Assembly (NCBI RefSeq): GCF_018687715.1
Contig: NC_056758.1
Span: 25,331,001 to 25,395,000, forward strand
Origin: Carya illinoinensis
Taxonomy: Eukaryota; Streptophyta; Magnoliopsida; Fagales; Juglandaceae
Direction of reading: 5' to 3'
Length of the DNA stretch: 64,000 bases
Positions 47,342-59,700 of the stretch are shown here, piece by piece. How positions within the stretch are numbered: the first letter of the stretch is position 1; each line of letters starts with the position of its first letter. The notes below the pieces were generated by a model. The model saw nothing but the letters and a program-made list of their open reading frames with translations, did not search any database and had not been told where the DNA came from. The translations under genes and the position numbers were made by a program.

Positions 47342-47500
47342 AATAATATTTGAATACTCAAGCACCATGCATTTTTTTAGAAAAAATTAAATAAATATGA
47401 GATTTATATGAAAAAAATAATTTTTTAATCATATATCTTACTCTTTTTCAAAAAAGATATGCAGCGCTTGCACAACCTATGATTATATTTAGCATTACTC
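47342..47500. mobile_element. MITE of the 37193/39926 family
   Basis: AATAATATTTGAATACTCAAG at the left and 'cacaacctatgattatatttagcatt' at the right, with the shared interior 'aaaagatatgcagcgcttgcac'. Inverted termini are degenerate. Confidence 0.6.
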
Positions 47501-49048
47501 GTGATGATATTCAAAGATTTAAAGAATTAATTAATTAAGAAATAGTGATTTTATTTTCTCTCTTTTTCTCATGATGAAAAGGACAATTGCAATATTCAGG
47601 AGTTTGTCACCATGCTTCATCATATATATGTTTAGCAGTGGCATGCAGCTTACAATGCATTGAGAATAAAAATGGAACTTTATTCCTTTCAGGAAATTTC
47701 ATTGTGAAGTCTCTTTCGTTATAATGGCCAACATGCGTGCTTACTTTATAATTACAAGCGACATGATCGTATTTATTGCTTCTTCTTTTTTACCACTACC
47801 ATCCAAGATTTCAATTTGTAGGTTCCTTTCCTCCTGGCTACCAAACGACATAAAATTCCATCGTGTACATAGAAAAGAACATTTCAATAGCCAGATAAAA
47901 CGTACTGATACATGTGAAATTAGAACTGAAAGCTCAAAAGATAGCTTCTAAGTTTCAAAGAACTCAATCCTTTGAACTTACTGTACTAATTTTCCATGTG
48001 ATTCTGAAGTTAGTATAATTTTGTCTATTGGGAAGCCAATATAGTATATATGTATGCATAGATGGATAGTAATATTATATAGTATGGATAATGATGAAAC
48101 TGGAACATAAACAATGATGATATACAAGTACTCAAATAATTGGCAATAATCAATAAAACTAGTACAGAATCACTGTTTCCATAGGACAGAATCCTAGCAT
48201 CAAGACAACATTTAGATTAAAATGAAGACAAATATGAACTAATAATTTAGTACTGTCAAAACAGAGACAATATCAGGGAATCTTGATTTTGTGTCCCTTG
48301 TTTTCTAATATTTCAAAAGAGGAGTTGAGGATAAGCCCCACACAAGATTCGGTAAATGACTAGATGCCAGTAGTGATGACTTGTTTCTGCATTGATATGA
48401 TTCTTATTGGTTTACTTGATATCAGGGGCTTGCTTTTAAGAAACTAAAAACAAAACAACAGCGAGGATATCATCCGAAGCACCTTCCTTCGTGTTTTGTT
48501 GGTGATTTAACTTAATTCATTCGAGAAAAGTGGATTCCAGTCTTTTGAATCTGTGGAAACCCGAAGAGACGGGCTTCGAGTTTACGTAGTTCACGCTTAC
48601 CAGCGGCTTACGACATTCCTTGTTGACGCAATACAGTGCTTGTGTATGACAACCATCACACGCAATGTCTTTCACATGTGACGGACTGTGGATTGTGTAG
48701 TACGATTAGAACAGGTTTGAATCGTTTGATGATGTTCAGTTTTAAGAACAGAGACATAAATAAATTCCATGAACAGAATGATGGATAGATTGATTTGGAA
48801 GCCAAGGAGAGCATCCAAAACATATTCCACGAGAGTTTGCATACTAGGAAGTATGATCTGCATACTAAATAGTACAAAGTTGAGGTGATGGCAGACTATA
48901 TTTATGATTAGGCTAATGAGCTTTTTCCATTTACAAAAATAGGACGGTAGTTCCAAAATACGCAACCCTCAAAAGGCATCGAAATGACATTCGGCCACCC
49001 TACATAAGACCACTATCTTATAGCCTATTTAGAAACTGTACATTTAAC

Positions 49049-49052
<4 letters not shown>

Positions 49053-49088
<36 letters not shown>
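49053..49088. repeat. A36 homopolymer
   Basis: Thirty-six consecutive A. Confidence 0.97.
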
Positions 49089-49090
<2 letters not shown>

Positions 49091-49375
49091 CAAAGTACCG
49101 GAACTTCGGGTTGAGCATGAAAGAAGCATGAAAAGTTGTCCGGGGGGGTTGCCATGGCCGTCCGGCCCCTGCTCCTTACTCAGCTTTGAAAAGTCCCCTA
49201 TATTGAATATTTATACATTGAAAAAAGAATTGGCTTTTCCCCCCCGAAGCATAAAAAAAAAAGTCCAAAGCACATCCTAGTCATTTACAAAATTGGTTAA
49301 CCACGGCCTACCAGCGCCACTGTTAACTGCTGCCATCAAAATTCTGCTTTCTGCTGGAGACGAACCAAAAGGAAA

Positions 49376-50883
49376 CTAACTAGCCCGGTTTGATAGAACC
49401 ATTATCTCAGGGGTTCCACATGAATTACCCCCACTAGAGGCACAGTGAAGAGCCACATCAGAAGCAGAGCTTAAGTTGCACATAGACTCAGAATTGCACT
49501 GTGTGATACTTGAATCAGACTTTGACAGCTCTGAAGATTTCGGATTGCACTTTGTTACACAAATATGATCAACATTCTCCGAAGATTTGTTCTTCACCTC
49601 AGGCCCATCAAGAATTAAATCCTGATCGGTAGAATTGACATTTGTCTGATTAATAGCTGATGATTCTCTCTCTTCACGGGGGCCATCTGCAGTAACCTCA
49701 GAAGAACCACATCTGACCTCCAAGGCCATGCAAACTCCATTGCTCATGCAAGTCTGGATGTTAGGTTTCATGGTGGAATTTAAAGAAGCTTCACTAGAAA
49801 AATGACATTTACCTTCAACTGCAGCAGAGATCTCAACCTCATGAGCATCCGGCCTATTGCCCTGGCAGGAAGGACTAACGTTGGATTCAACGGGAAAACA
49901 ACCACTTGTATTGGTTTGCTCCCTTTGGTGAACTGAGGGGAGAGTTGGGTGAACCATGCGAACTGGTGGTATAGTTAGGATAGCTTTATTGCAAAAAATA
50001 TTTTTGGTCTTGGGCTGAACCTGAGAACCAGAATGCTCAGTAGATGTTGGACAAATCCCATCCAGTGCTCTAGATGTACATAGAACAGCAGAATGGCTGT
50101 TTTTCCCTTCTTGAGTGTTGAGCATCCTTTCATCTGATTCGAGAACGCACCCCATATCCTGCAACTGTTGAAAACCGTCAGGCTTAATGTCCTTCACATC
50201 ATGAGACATCCGAGTTGCAGCCCCAAGATTATAGAGAACATTTTCAGTAGAAATTTTTAATCTATCTACACATGCCACATCTCGGCACTGAGACATAATG
50301 TATTCAGCAGGGTGGCACTGAGAAGTCTCTTCATAAGAATTCAGTTTGCGTTGAACAATGCTATCTTCAGTTTTCATCTCACAATCAGCATTCTCAGCAT
50401 CCATCCCAGAAGCACTGACACATGGTTTCTCACAATTAGAAGTTTCAAATCCACTAAGAGGTACCATGAATAATTTGCCCTCAACTTCAGAAATACAGTT
50501 ATGGTCTGCTAGGGAATCATGTTCTGTTGTCCTCCCGTCAAGAGTTGTAATAACGGAACCAGCAGCTATCCCCTCAGTTGGTCCATTTGCATTACAAATT
50601 GAATCAAGTGGTTTCATAACAGTTCTGTCTTCCTCCTGATTGTTGTCGCTCAACTGGACTTGAACTTGGCATTTCTGACCAATAACACATTTGGGTAAAT
50701 CGGTAGTCTCACCTGTCATGTCACCAGAGCGACCAGGAAGATGCAAACCAGATTCAACAGCAGCTGGTTGATTTAAATCATGTACATGAGCTACAGCAGG
50801 CCCAATAGAAACATTTAGATCTGACCCAGCTGAATGTATCAAATTTGAATTATGAGCCACCGTATGTTCAGTGGACACCAAAC
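49376..50883 (-). CDS. IDM1-like gene, terminal exon (polar C-terminal tail)
   Basis: Opens in phase from exon 3 (G|GT) after a TTTTAG acceptor and runs 501 codons to TAG at 49376-49378. Low in hydrophobic patches, rich in Ser, Asn, Glu and spaced Cys (for example [19 protein letters not shown]); it begins [20 protein letters not shown] and contains [20 protein letters not shown]. No domain recognised; probably disordered. Confidence 0.88.
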
Positions 50884-53709
50884 CTAAAAGAATATTTCAC
50901 AAAAAAACAATTAAAATTTGAAGAAAGCACACGTCAACTTAAGGGATGTGAATTTCTGTGTAGGCATGAGTATCTTCTGATTACACTACCTTGTGTAGAA
51001 GCCAAATTTTCCTCATCAAATTGATGTTTCAAAAGTGATTTCTGCAACATATCTATGCCAGGAAACACCAACATATTCATGCTCCTCATTTTCTGTTTGC
51101 TTGATAGGTCAAGGGGTTTGAAACCAAAAATGGAAGTCCATGTTCCTCTAAGTTCGGAGATTGCCGGTATGACTAGTTTCTCAACATTCAGAGAGCAGAG
51201 AACCTAACAACAGGATTATGGAAAGCAATACCAGAAGAAATGGCCAGATTGAAATCAGAAACTCAAAGTGCATAATCAGCTTACTTCTAATGGATCAGTT
51301 AAATGAGAACATATAAAAATAAGATATCATTCTACACAAACACTTCCGAATAGGCTAGTATTAGATTTTCAATGAGGTGCACAAAGTTCAAACTGTGCGT
51401 AAATTCAAGTCCTCTACTCAAGTTAAAAAGTAACCACAAGGGGATACACAAAAGGCCATTGATCATGAGAAACCAAACTGGTAAAAGAGGAAGAATCATG
51501 TGACTCAGCTGATGATGAAGAAACTGATGACATATATATAAGGAAATAATTCCTCACTGGCTCTTCATTTGATTGTCTGCTTGCCTCAAGACATCAAGTT
51601 TAGCCTTGATATCCATTTGGTGAAACATAGAATCAAAATCTTGACATGAATTGGTGGTTAGCATCTAAGTTTGGAGTATGTAACATTTAATTTACATTTA
51701 AACTTATAGAAATTTGATAGGTTCAGAATGGGTCTTCATCGTGTAGTCCATATTTGTCACATATTCCATCCCCGCTTTCATGCATGGGCACAATCAGTTA
51801 AAAAAAACACAACTGCTTAACAACTAACATATATTGGAAACAGAATATGAACACAGACGTCTGACAATCATGGTGAATGGTGAAAATGATCTTATCATTA
51901 AGAGCACAATTCACATAATTGCAAAATAATCAAGACCGTTGTACAATTGTTCAATGCACCACGCTAATTATGCTTAGAATAATGGAGAAGGGAAAGAAAA
52001 AATAAAACCAAAACATATTATCCGGCGTCTAAGATTAGACAACTTTCTCCTTCAGGAGTTGCAGGATTTAGAAGGTAGGGAGGTGAGTGGTGCACTTTAG
52101 GATGAGGAGACATTGAGGAAAAGTTGAGTTGCTTCTGAACTTGAGAGGGTGATCCTGAGGGATGGGATCTCGTAAAGGCAAAAATCATGGGCTCTTTGCT
52201 TGAAAGGAGATAAGTGCACCAAGTTCTTTCATTGGGTGGCCAATTTACATATGAGGAACAATGCCATTAAGACGCTTCACATTGATGGTGCTAGTTTTTA
52301 GGAGCACTCCAAGATCAAGGACCACATCATTCTCTTCTATGAAAGACCATGGAACAGTTTGCTTGGATGCCTAAACTTAAGGGTTTAGCCTTGAATCTAT
52401 CAATAGTTCAAGTGCCAATTGGCTCGAAAGACCGTTTGATGAGGATGAGATTCTACAAGTGACGAGAGAGATTACTATAAAGATAAAGCCCCTAATCAGG
52501 ATGGATTTTTCATGAATTTTATTCAGATTGAAAAAAGCCTTAATGTTCATTCTCTTATCCCAATGAGTGCAGGGGCTTCAGATGTGAAAGATGGGGCGTA
52601 CAAAATAATTTCCAAGGTTCTTGCCAAAAGTACAAGCACAATTATGAGAAAGGATATCTAAAATCCTCAAGTTGATTTTGTCAAAGGGAGGCAAATTTTG
52701 GACTCGGTGTTAATTGCCAGTGAGTGTTTGGAGAGTAGGATCAAAGCAGCTCTGCCTGGCATTTTGAGCAAGTTGGATATGGAAAAAGCTTACAGCCATG
52801 TGAATTGAGAATTTTTATTTTATTTGTTTGGAAGGTGCGGTTTGGGGAGAGGTGGTGTACTTGGATTAAGCATTGTGCATCCACAGCCTGCTTCTCGGTC
52901 TTGGTGAATGGCACTTCTACTGATTTCTTTAACAACTCTCGAGGATTGAGACAAGGGGACTTGTTGTCTCCCTTCCTGTCTGTTATTGCAATGGACAGCC
53001 TTAGTCAAATGCTAGAGACGCTATTGGTGGTGGATTTCTCCCAGGCTTTTTGGTAGGCACCAACACTGTTTCCCATCTTCTTTTTGCAGTTGACACTTTG
53101 CTCTTTTATGAGAAGGATCATGGCCAAGTACAATCGTTGAGGGTTCTCTTGCTTTATTTCGAAGTTTTTTCAACAGTAAAGGTGAACCTCACATAGTCTA
53201 AGATGGCCCCAGTGGGTTTTGCGCATAATAGAAGAAGCTTGACAAGTATTTTGAAATGCAAGGTATCTTCTTTGCCCCTGAAATATCTTGGGCCTCCCAC
53301 TAGGGGCTGCTTATAAGGCGAAGGCGGCACAGGGTGATTGAGAAGATTGGGAGAAGGTTGGCAAGATGGATAAGGATTTACTAGTCAAAAGGGGGAAGAA
53401 CCACATGAATCAAGAGCACTTTTTCTAATCTTCCAACATACTTTCTATCCTTATTTTCGTCACCTGCAGGTGTGGTTAACAGGATAGAGAAGCTTTTTGC
53501 GCTTTCTTGTGGGGAGAAAGTGGGGAGGAAGCCAAGTTGTTCCTGGTTAGTTGGGATAAGATTTGCTTCCCAATCTCTAGTGGAGGGCTGGGGGGTCCAT
53601 AAGTTGGGATTTTTAAAAGGCCTTTCTTTGGAAGTAGTTATGGAGGTACCCTCAAGGAGAGGAGTTATTGATTCCAAGTATGGGAGTGCTTTGTTTTGTG
53701 TTGTTTTGT

Positions 53710-53745
<36 letters not shown>

Positions 53746-56700
53746 TGGAGTTGGATTTTGGTGCTCCAATGAAGTGGTGGCAAGCAAGGTGTGGGGTTGT
53801 GGACAAATATTAGGGTTAGTTGAAACGTCTTGTTACCTTAGATTTGTGGTTGGTGAGGGATCTGGCATGATACTTGGGGTGGTGATTTGGCCCTCAAGAC
53901 TCTGTTTCCTACCCTATTCTGGATTGCATGATAAGGAGCCTTCAGTGATGGATCTTTTGGAGAACTCTAGTTGCTCTTTACAGTGTAATGTTCGCTTTCT
54001 GAAAATTGGTGCCATTGCTGATCTTTACAACCCACTATATGCCAGAAGCATTGGTAGTGTTGAGGTAGATAGGTTGGTTTGGATGCATTCTGGGAATAAG
54101 TTCTCTGAGCAAACCCCACAAGATTATGTCTTGCCAAAGCTATAATCCTTTCCCTTGGAAGTGCATATGGGGTAAGGTGTCTCCCAAGGTTGCTTTCTTT
54201 GGTTGGACTGCTTCCTGTGGGAGAATCTTGATCATGGACAACTGAGAAAGCGTGGGCTTATTCTTATTAGGGGTGTAAAAAAAAAAAAAACAAAACCGGT
54301 AAACTGGACCAAACTGGTGAGATTGGTCCGGTCCAGTACCGGTTTTATTTTTCTTAAAACCGGTCAAAATCAGTCTAGTTCCGGTTTTTCTGTTTCTAAA
54401 ACTGGACCGAACCGGTTTATAGATATATTAATTTTTTCTTTTGTAAACAATTTTTATATATAATATATAATTATATATAAAATAGTTTTGTATTATATGA
54501 TAAATTAATAATTAATATAATATTAAATTTTAAAATCTTATATCATTTTTTTTATATTAATAGTTATACTAATACTATATCACTATATATTATAATATAC
54601 TATAATATATCACTATATTATATATTATAATATATCACTATAGTCTATAATACAATTATAATATATATTATAATATACTACAATATATTATCACTATAGT
54701 ATTATATACTATAATATACTGTATTATATCATACATAATATAGTACATTAAAACCGAAAAACTGGATCGAACTGGACAAGAAACTGGTAAAACCAGAGTA
54801 CCGGTTTAGGAGAGTAACCGATGCATAATCGGTTTTGAAAAATGCAAAACCAGTGCATATCGATTCGGCCCTAAATTTTGTCCAAAATCGGACCGGACCG
54901 GACAGGTTACACCCCTAATTGTTATGGACTAGTTTTTTGTGTAAAACAAGTGGTGAACCTGTGAATCATTTACTACTTCATCAAATTGGCAAAGGTATTA
55001 TGGGATTAGATTTTTAAAAGGACGAGACTTGCATGGGTGATGCCTAGGAGGGTGATCGATCTTCTTGCTGGTCGGAGAGACCTTCAAAGCAACCCCCAAA
55101 TTGTTGTTCTGTGGAGTATGATTTCTTTGTCTCTTGTGGTGCATTTGGCTTGAACGAAACGGTTGGAGCTTTGGAAACGAGGAACACTCTTTCGATGAGC
55201 CTAGATGTTTCTTTTTCCACATCTTATTTCTATGGGCTTCTACATTGTAATCAATGGGATTTGTTTTCATGATTTTCCTATATCCATATCTTTTTTTTAT
55301 AGTATATAAAAAATTTTATTACCAAGAATAGGCAAAGCCCAAGTATACAGGACGTATACAAAGGAAATAGCTAATTCACACTAAAAACAAAGGGGCTAAT
55401 ACAAGTCCTGAAAATTATCATCATTCAATACAAGAGCCTTAGCCCACAAACACAAAGTACTAAAGAAGAAATCCCTAAGTTCTCCTAAAGAACACCCTGT
55501 CTTCGAAACATCTCCCATTCATGTCCAGCCAAAGAAACCACATCAAGCACAAAGGAAACATCTTCCACATATCAGCAACACGTTTTCTTCCCTCGAAACC
55601 ATACCAACATGCAAGAAGATCCACCACTACCTTAAGCATCACCCAATCAATACACCTAACTTGTAATTAGGTGTTCTCTTTTGTATACTTCTAGTATACT
55701 TGGGCTACGATGCCTATTTACTTGATTCAATAAAGCTTTATTTATTAAAAAAATTGAAAAAATAAAAAAGTGGCCAATGATATGCAAGGTGAGACAATCT
55801 ATGAATACTACGACAGATCTAAGTTTTCAAAGCATTATCTTGGAAAAGTCGCATAATTCTTCAAGAGTACCATATAATAGCTCAATGCACCATCATCATT
55901 CATCAATGCCCAAACAAGTGGGTGCCCTAAAAATGAGTTTTCGAATAAAAAATATATATCCAGAATTCCAGAATAGTTGACACATTTTTCATTCTTCATT
56001 AATTTCCTTGTGCACTTTCATAAAACTCTCAAATCCTATCTCATCTCATCTTAATCATTACAATCTTTTCAAATTCCCATACAAAATAAAATAAACTATT
56101 CAACTTTTTCAAATCCCAATACAAAAAATTTTTTTTGATAAGTAAATCCCAATACAAAAATAAAATAAACAATTCAATTTTTTCAAATCCCAATACAAAA
56201 ATAATATTAAAACAATATATTCTAATAATATTTTATTTAACTTTCAACTTTAATCTCAACTTATCTCATCTTATCTCATCTTTGAAAACAAACGAGGAAT
56301 TGACTCAATGGCAATACCTCTTCGGATAAATAAGGGGTGGAGAATTGTTGCTTGGTAAATGGTTATGGAGATATCGCTATGAATGCAAGCGTGAGAGAGA
56401 GGAGTGAGAGAGAGGAGGGGGGGTGTTGTTGTGCATGTGGAGATTCGTCATCGAATCATAGAATGGTGGAACCATGGGAAGGATGGTGTTCTAATGAGGT
56501 GAGTGGGCCTTATGGAGTGGGGTTGTAGAAGCATATAAGAAGAGGTTGGGATACATATGCAAGTAATATCTGTTGAACAATGGAGCCAAGGTCAAATTTT
56601 GGCATGATGTATGGTGTAGAGATATGGCACTCAAGGAAACTTATCCACACGTTTATGGTTTAGCAAGAATGAAAGAAGCCTCAGTTGCAGACCTATTAAT

Positions 56701-59700
56701 CATCTCCAATGGAATATTACATTTCTCAAAGATACACAAGATTGGGGAATTGATGTTTTTTGGTGCCCCTCTAAGAAAGGGATATTCATAGTCCACTCTT
56801 TCTACCAAGCCATAACCAAGCACAACAAAATAAATTCCCATGGAAGAGCATTTGGAAAATAAAGACACGTCTAAAGGCAACATTTTTTGTATGGATGGCT
56901 TCTTTGGGGAAGAACCTCAATCTAGACAATTTGAGGAAACGTCAAATCATAGTCATGGATTGATGTTGTATGTGCAAGAAGAGCGAAGAGTCCATTGACC
57001 ATCTATACTTCATTATGAGATTGCCATGACTTTGTGGAATGAAGTCTTTGCTAGGATGGGATTATCTTGGGTGATGCCAATAAGTTAGGGGTGCTACCTG
57101 CACCATACGGTGCGGGGTAGCCCCCTCCCCGCACCCCGCCCCGCATGGTGCGGGGGTGGGGTTTTCCCATCCGTCCCCCGCCCCCGCATCCCCGGGGCGG
57201 GGCGCCCCACCCCGCTAGGCGGGGTGCGGAGCGAATACCCACCCCGCCCTGCCTCATTTTCCCTTTAAAAAACTAATACTTTTTTTTATATTTAAAAATT
57301 ATTTCTAGATCTAAAAGTCATCAAAAATGTATTTTTAGATCCAAATTGTAAATTTAAATTTTGTAAATATGACTATAATTTAAAAATTATGTAGTTTTTA
57401 AATTTGCTAGTGCATATTTTATGTAAGTTGTGGTGTAGTAGTTTTAAACTATATAGTTTTTAAATTTGTTAATGCATACTTTGTAAACAAGTCTAACAAA
57501 TTGTAATATATATTTATATATACAAAATTTGTAAAATATAAAAATATATTTATATTTATATATATAAACATATATTTATGCTTTTGAATATATAAATATT
57601 TGTTTTTATATATAATATATATGTAGGGGGCGGGGCGGGGTTGGGCCCTCCCCGCCCCCTGCCCATGCGGGGGCGGGTAACATGTGGGGGCAGGGTAGCG
57701 GGGCCCCACTGCCCACCCCTACAATAAGTGTAAGCGACCTCCTTGCTTCTTGGAGAGGCATTTGGGGCAACTCTCAAATTGCATCAATGTGGAAGATGGT
57801 CCCAACATGCCTATGGTGGTGCATTTGGAGGCAAAGGAATGCAAGATGTTTTGAAGATCAAAGCAGTCAACAGATCAGCTTAGAAACTTATTTTTCACTA
57901 CTTTACTACATTGGTCAATTGTAATCGATTTTCATGGCATGACCTTCCATGAATTACTTGTATGATGTATCACTAAACTAGCACGTTTAGGCATTGCTCT
58001 TGTATATGGCCCATATACTTTGGCTCTTGCCTACTATTTTGATCAATATAAATTTGATTACCAATAAAAAAATAAGGGGTGGAGATCGAAGTTATGGATT
58101 CAGTTCCATATAGATGTGTAAAAAAAAGCAACTCAAATTTATCTTTTAGGTGCTTCTCAAAAACATCTCTGCACAAACATCATTTTATGCCAATTACCAT
58201 GTAGAGTAACTAAATTCAATATGTTACTTATTACACAACTAAAGCTCAAAGTCAGCAATACCTAGGCAGAAGTCTCCTTAACCTGATAGTCTATAAAACA
58301 TGATACATTCTAAGATTTACGTCAACTTTCATTCCAAAATTAGGTTATAAATTTCAAATCCAACCTAGAGAGAGTAGAACTCTTTTCTAACGCATTGGAG
58401 GGAAACTACAGATGTATAATGTTTATGCTCTAGCAGAATGAGGGAAATTATTGAGTCAACACGTCATAAAGCATTATTATTTTTAACAAAAAGTTAAAAA
58501 AAAATTGAAGCATAAAAATCAACACTTTTGGGACCGCCGCCTTCATCCCTATTCAACACCATTTTCTCAACTATTTTGACACTTAACTCTGGGATTAGTA
58601 ATTAAGTTCCTGTTAGTTTAAAAACTCAAGTCTATGCCATGTAGGCAGCACCAGCACTCAGGCAGCTCACTCTTAAATAAATCAAGAGGCATTTCTAATG
58701 CATCAAATTAGAACAGTATCAAATCCTTTAGATTGCCTCCAAAATTAAAGATAACTCAAGCAAGTATGAAGAAATATCAGCATGTGCGCACACATATAAA
58801 GAGTTTCGGAGCAGCAGCAAGCACAAATTCAAAATATATTTCTGACACCTTCAAATAGTAAACAAGAAATTAAACAGAGTCGGTAACAGCATTCTAAAGA
58901 TTGGCCCATGCGAGCAAGAACCAAACCCACACCCACACACCCCACACAACAAATTAGATTCTGAACTTACAGATTCAATGGCACCTAGAAGCCGACGGAA
59001 CATCCCTTGGCGCCTATACATATAGCGGGTCCCAATGAATGGCATCTCCGCTAATTGGTTCCCATGAATCCTGTTCAACAAAGTATTAGATGATAAAACT
59101 ATTAGTACTTGAATCTTCTGTATACTGTCCAATATCTGTAGTCATTTTTATTTTTAGTAAATTTGGGTAGTTATCATATAACAGGTCCAATTTGAGTACA
59201 GAATGAACCAAGCAGTTGAATATGGAACCCCCTTGTATATATGATACAAGTTTATGACAGAACATATGCATATATATCCCTCTTATCAGCTTTTATATTC
59301 CATCTTAAACAACTAGATATCATAAAGAATTTTTATTCAAATTTATTAAAAAGTACAAACTTATAACACCAGTCACCGACTAACCAGATCACATTTAAAC
59401 AACAAAATTGACAGATTGGAACAGGAAGGAGTGTCCTGATTTTTTTAATAATTCTGACCCAACCCGAACCAAAGGAGGAATTGGTTTCTTCCAAACCAAA
59501 CCAACCCTTTCCAGATTCACTAAAAATTGGAACATTTTTTTATCGGTAATCAAGAAGTTTTATTCATAAGACAAGGGGACCCGTTGGCTTTTTTAACAGC
59601 ACCTAAGGCTTAAGACAAGGGAAGCCGTTGTCTCCACTTCTCTTTGTTCTTTTCATGGAGGCGCTTAGCAGAATGATTTTTGGCACTGGTTATTAATGGC

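Larger units (their letters stand above)
46814..49375. other. Intergenic DNA between OFP and the IDM1-like gene
   Basis: Presumably includes both 3' UTRs. Holds a MITE at 47342-47500 and an A36 run at 49053-49088. Short frames near 47724 and 48672 lack motifs. Confidence 0.5.
52050..55270 (+). pseudogene. LINE 2 ORF2 pseudogene
   Basis: Recognisable blocks, in several frames: [20 protein letters not shown] (52198-52260), then the RT palm with [20 protein letters not shown] and [17 protein letters not shown] (52890-53000), RLARWIRIY (53355), and the zf-RVT region with [21 protein letters not shown] text, [10 protein letters not shown] (54238-54266) resuming after the inserted element as IVMD.FFV.NKW. 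Many stops and shifts. A run of 32 G at 53712-53743 interrupts it. Confidence 0.88.
52008..55755 (+). mobile_element. LINE 2 in the IDM1-like intron (antisense)
   Basis: Plus-strand L1-type LINE, 5'-truncated, bounded by GAAAAAATAAAA on both sides (51996-52007 and 55756-55767), a plausible though A-rich target duplication. The 3' tail 'gtatacttgggctacgatgcc...attcaataaagctttatttattaaaa' at 55680-55755 is the standard end of this LINE group. It has been split by a hAT-like element (54268-54917) and by a minus-strand LINE fragment (about 55290-55670). Confidence 0.82.

Noticed and set aside
53472..54145. Glycine-rich frames across the G32 run
   Set aside because: The frames lie in the LINE 2 pseudogene and are joined by the homopolymer.
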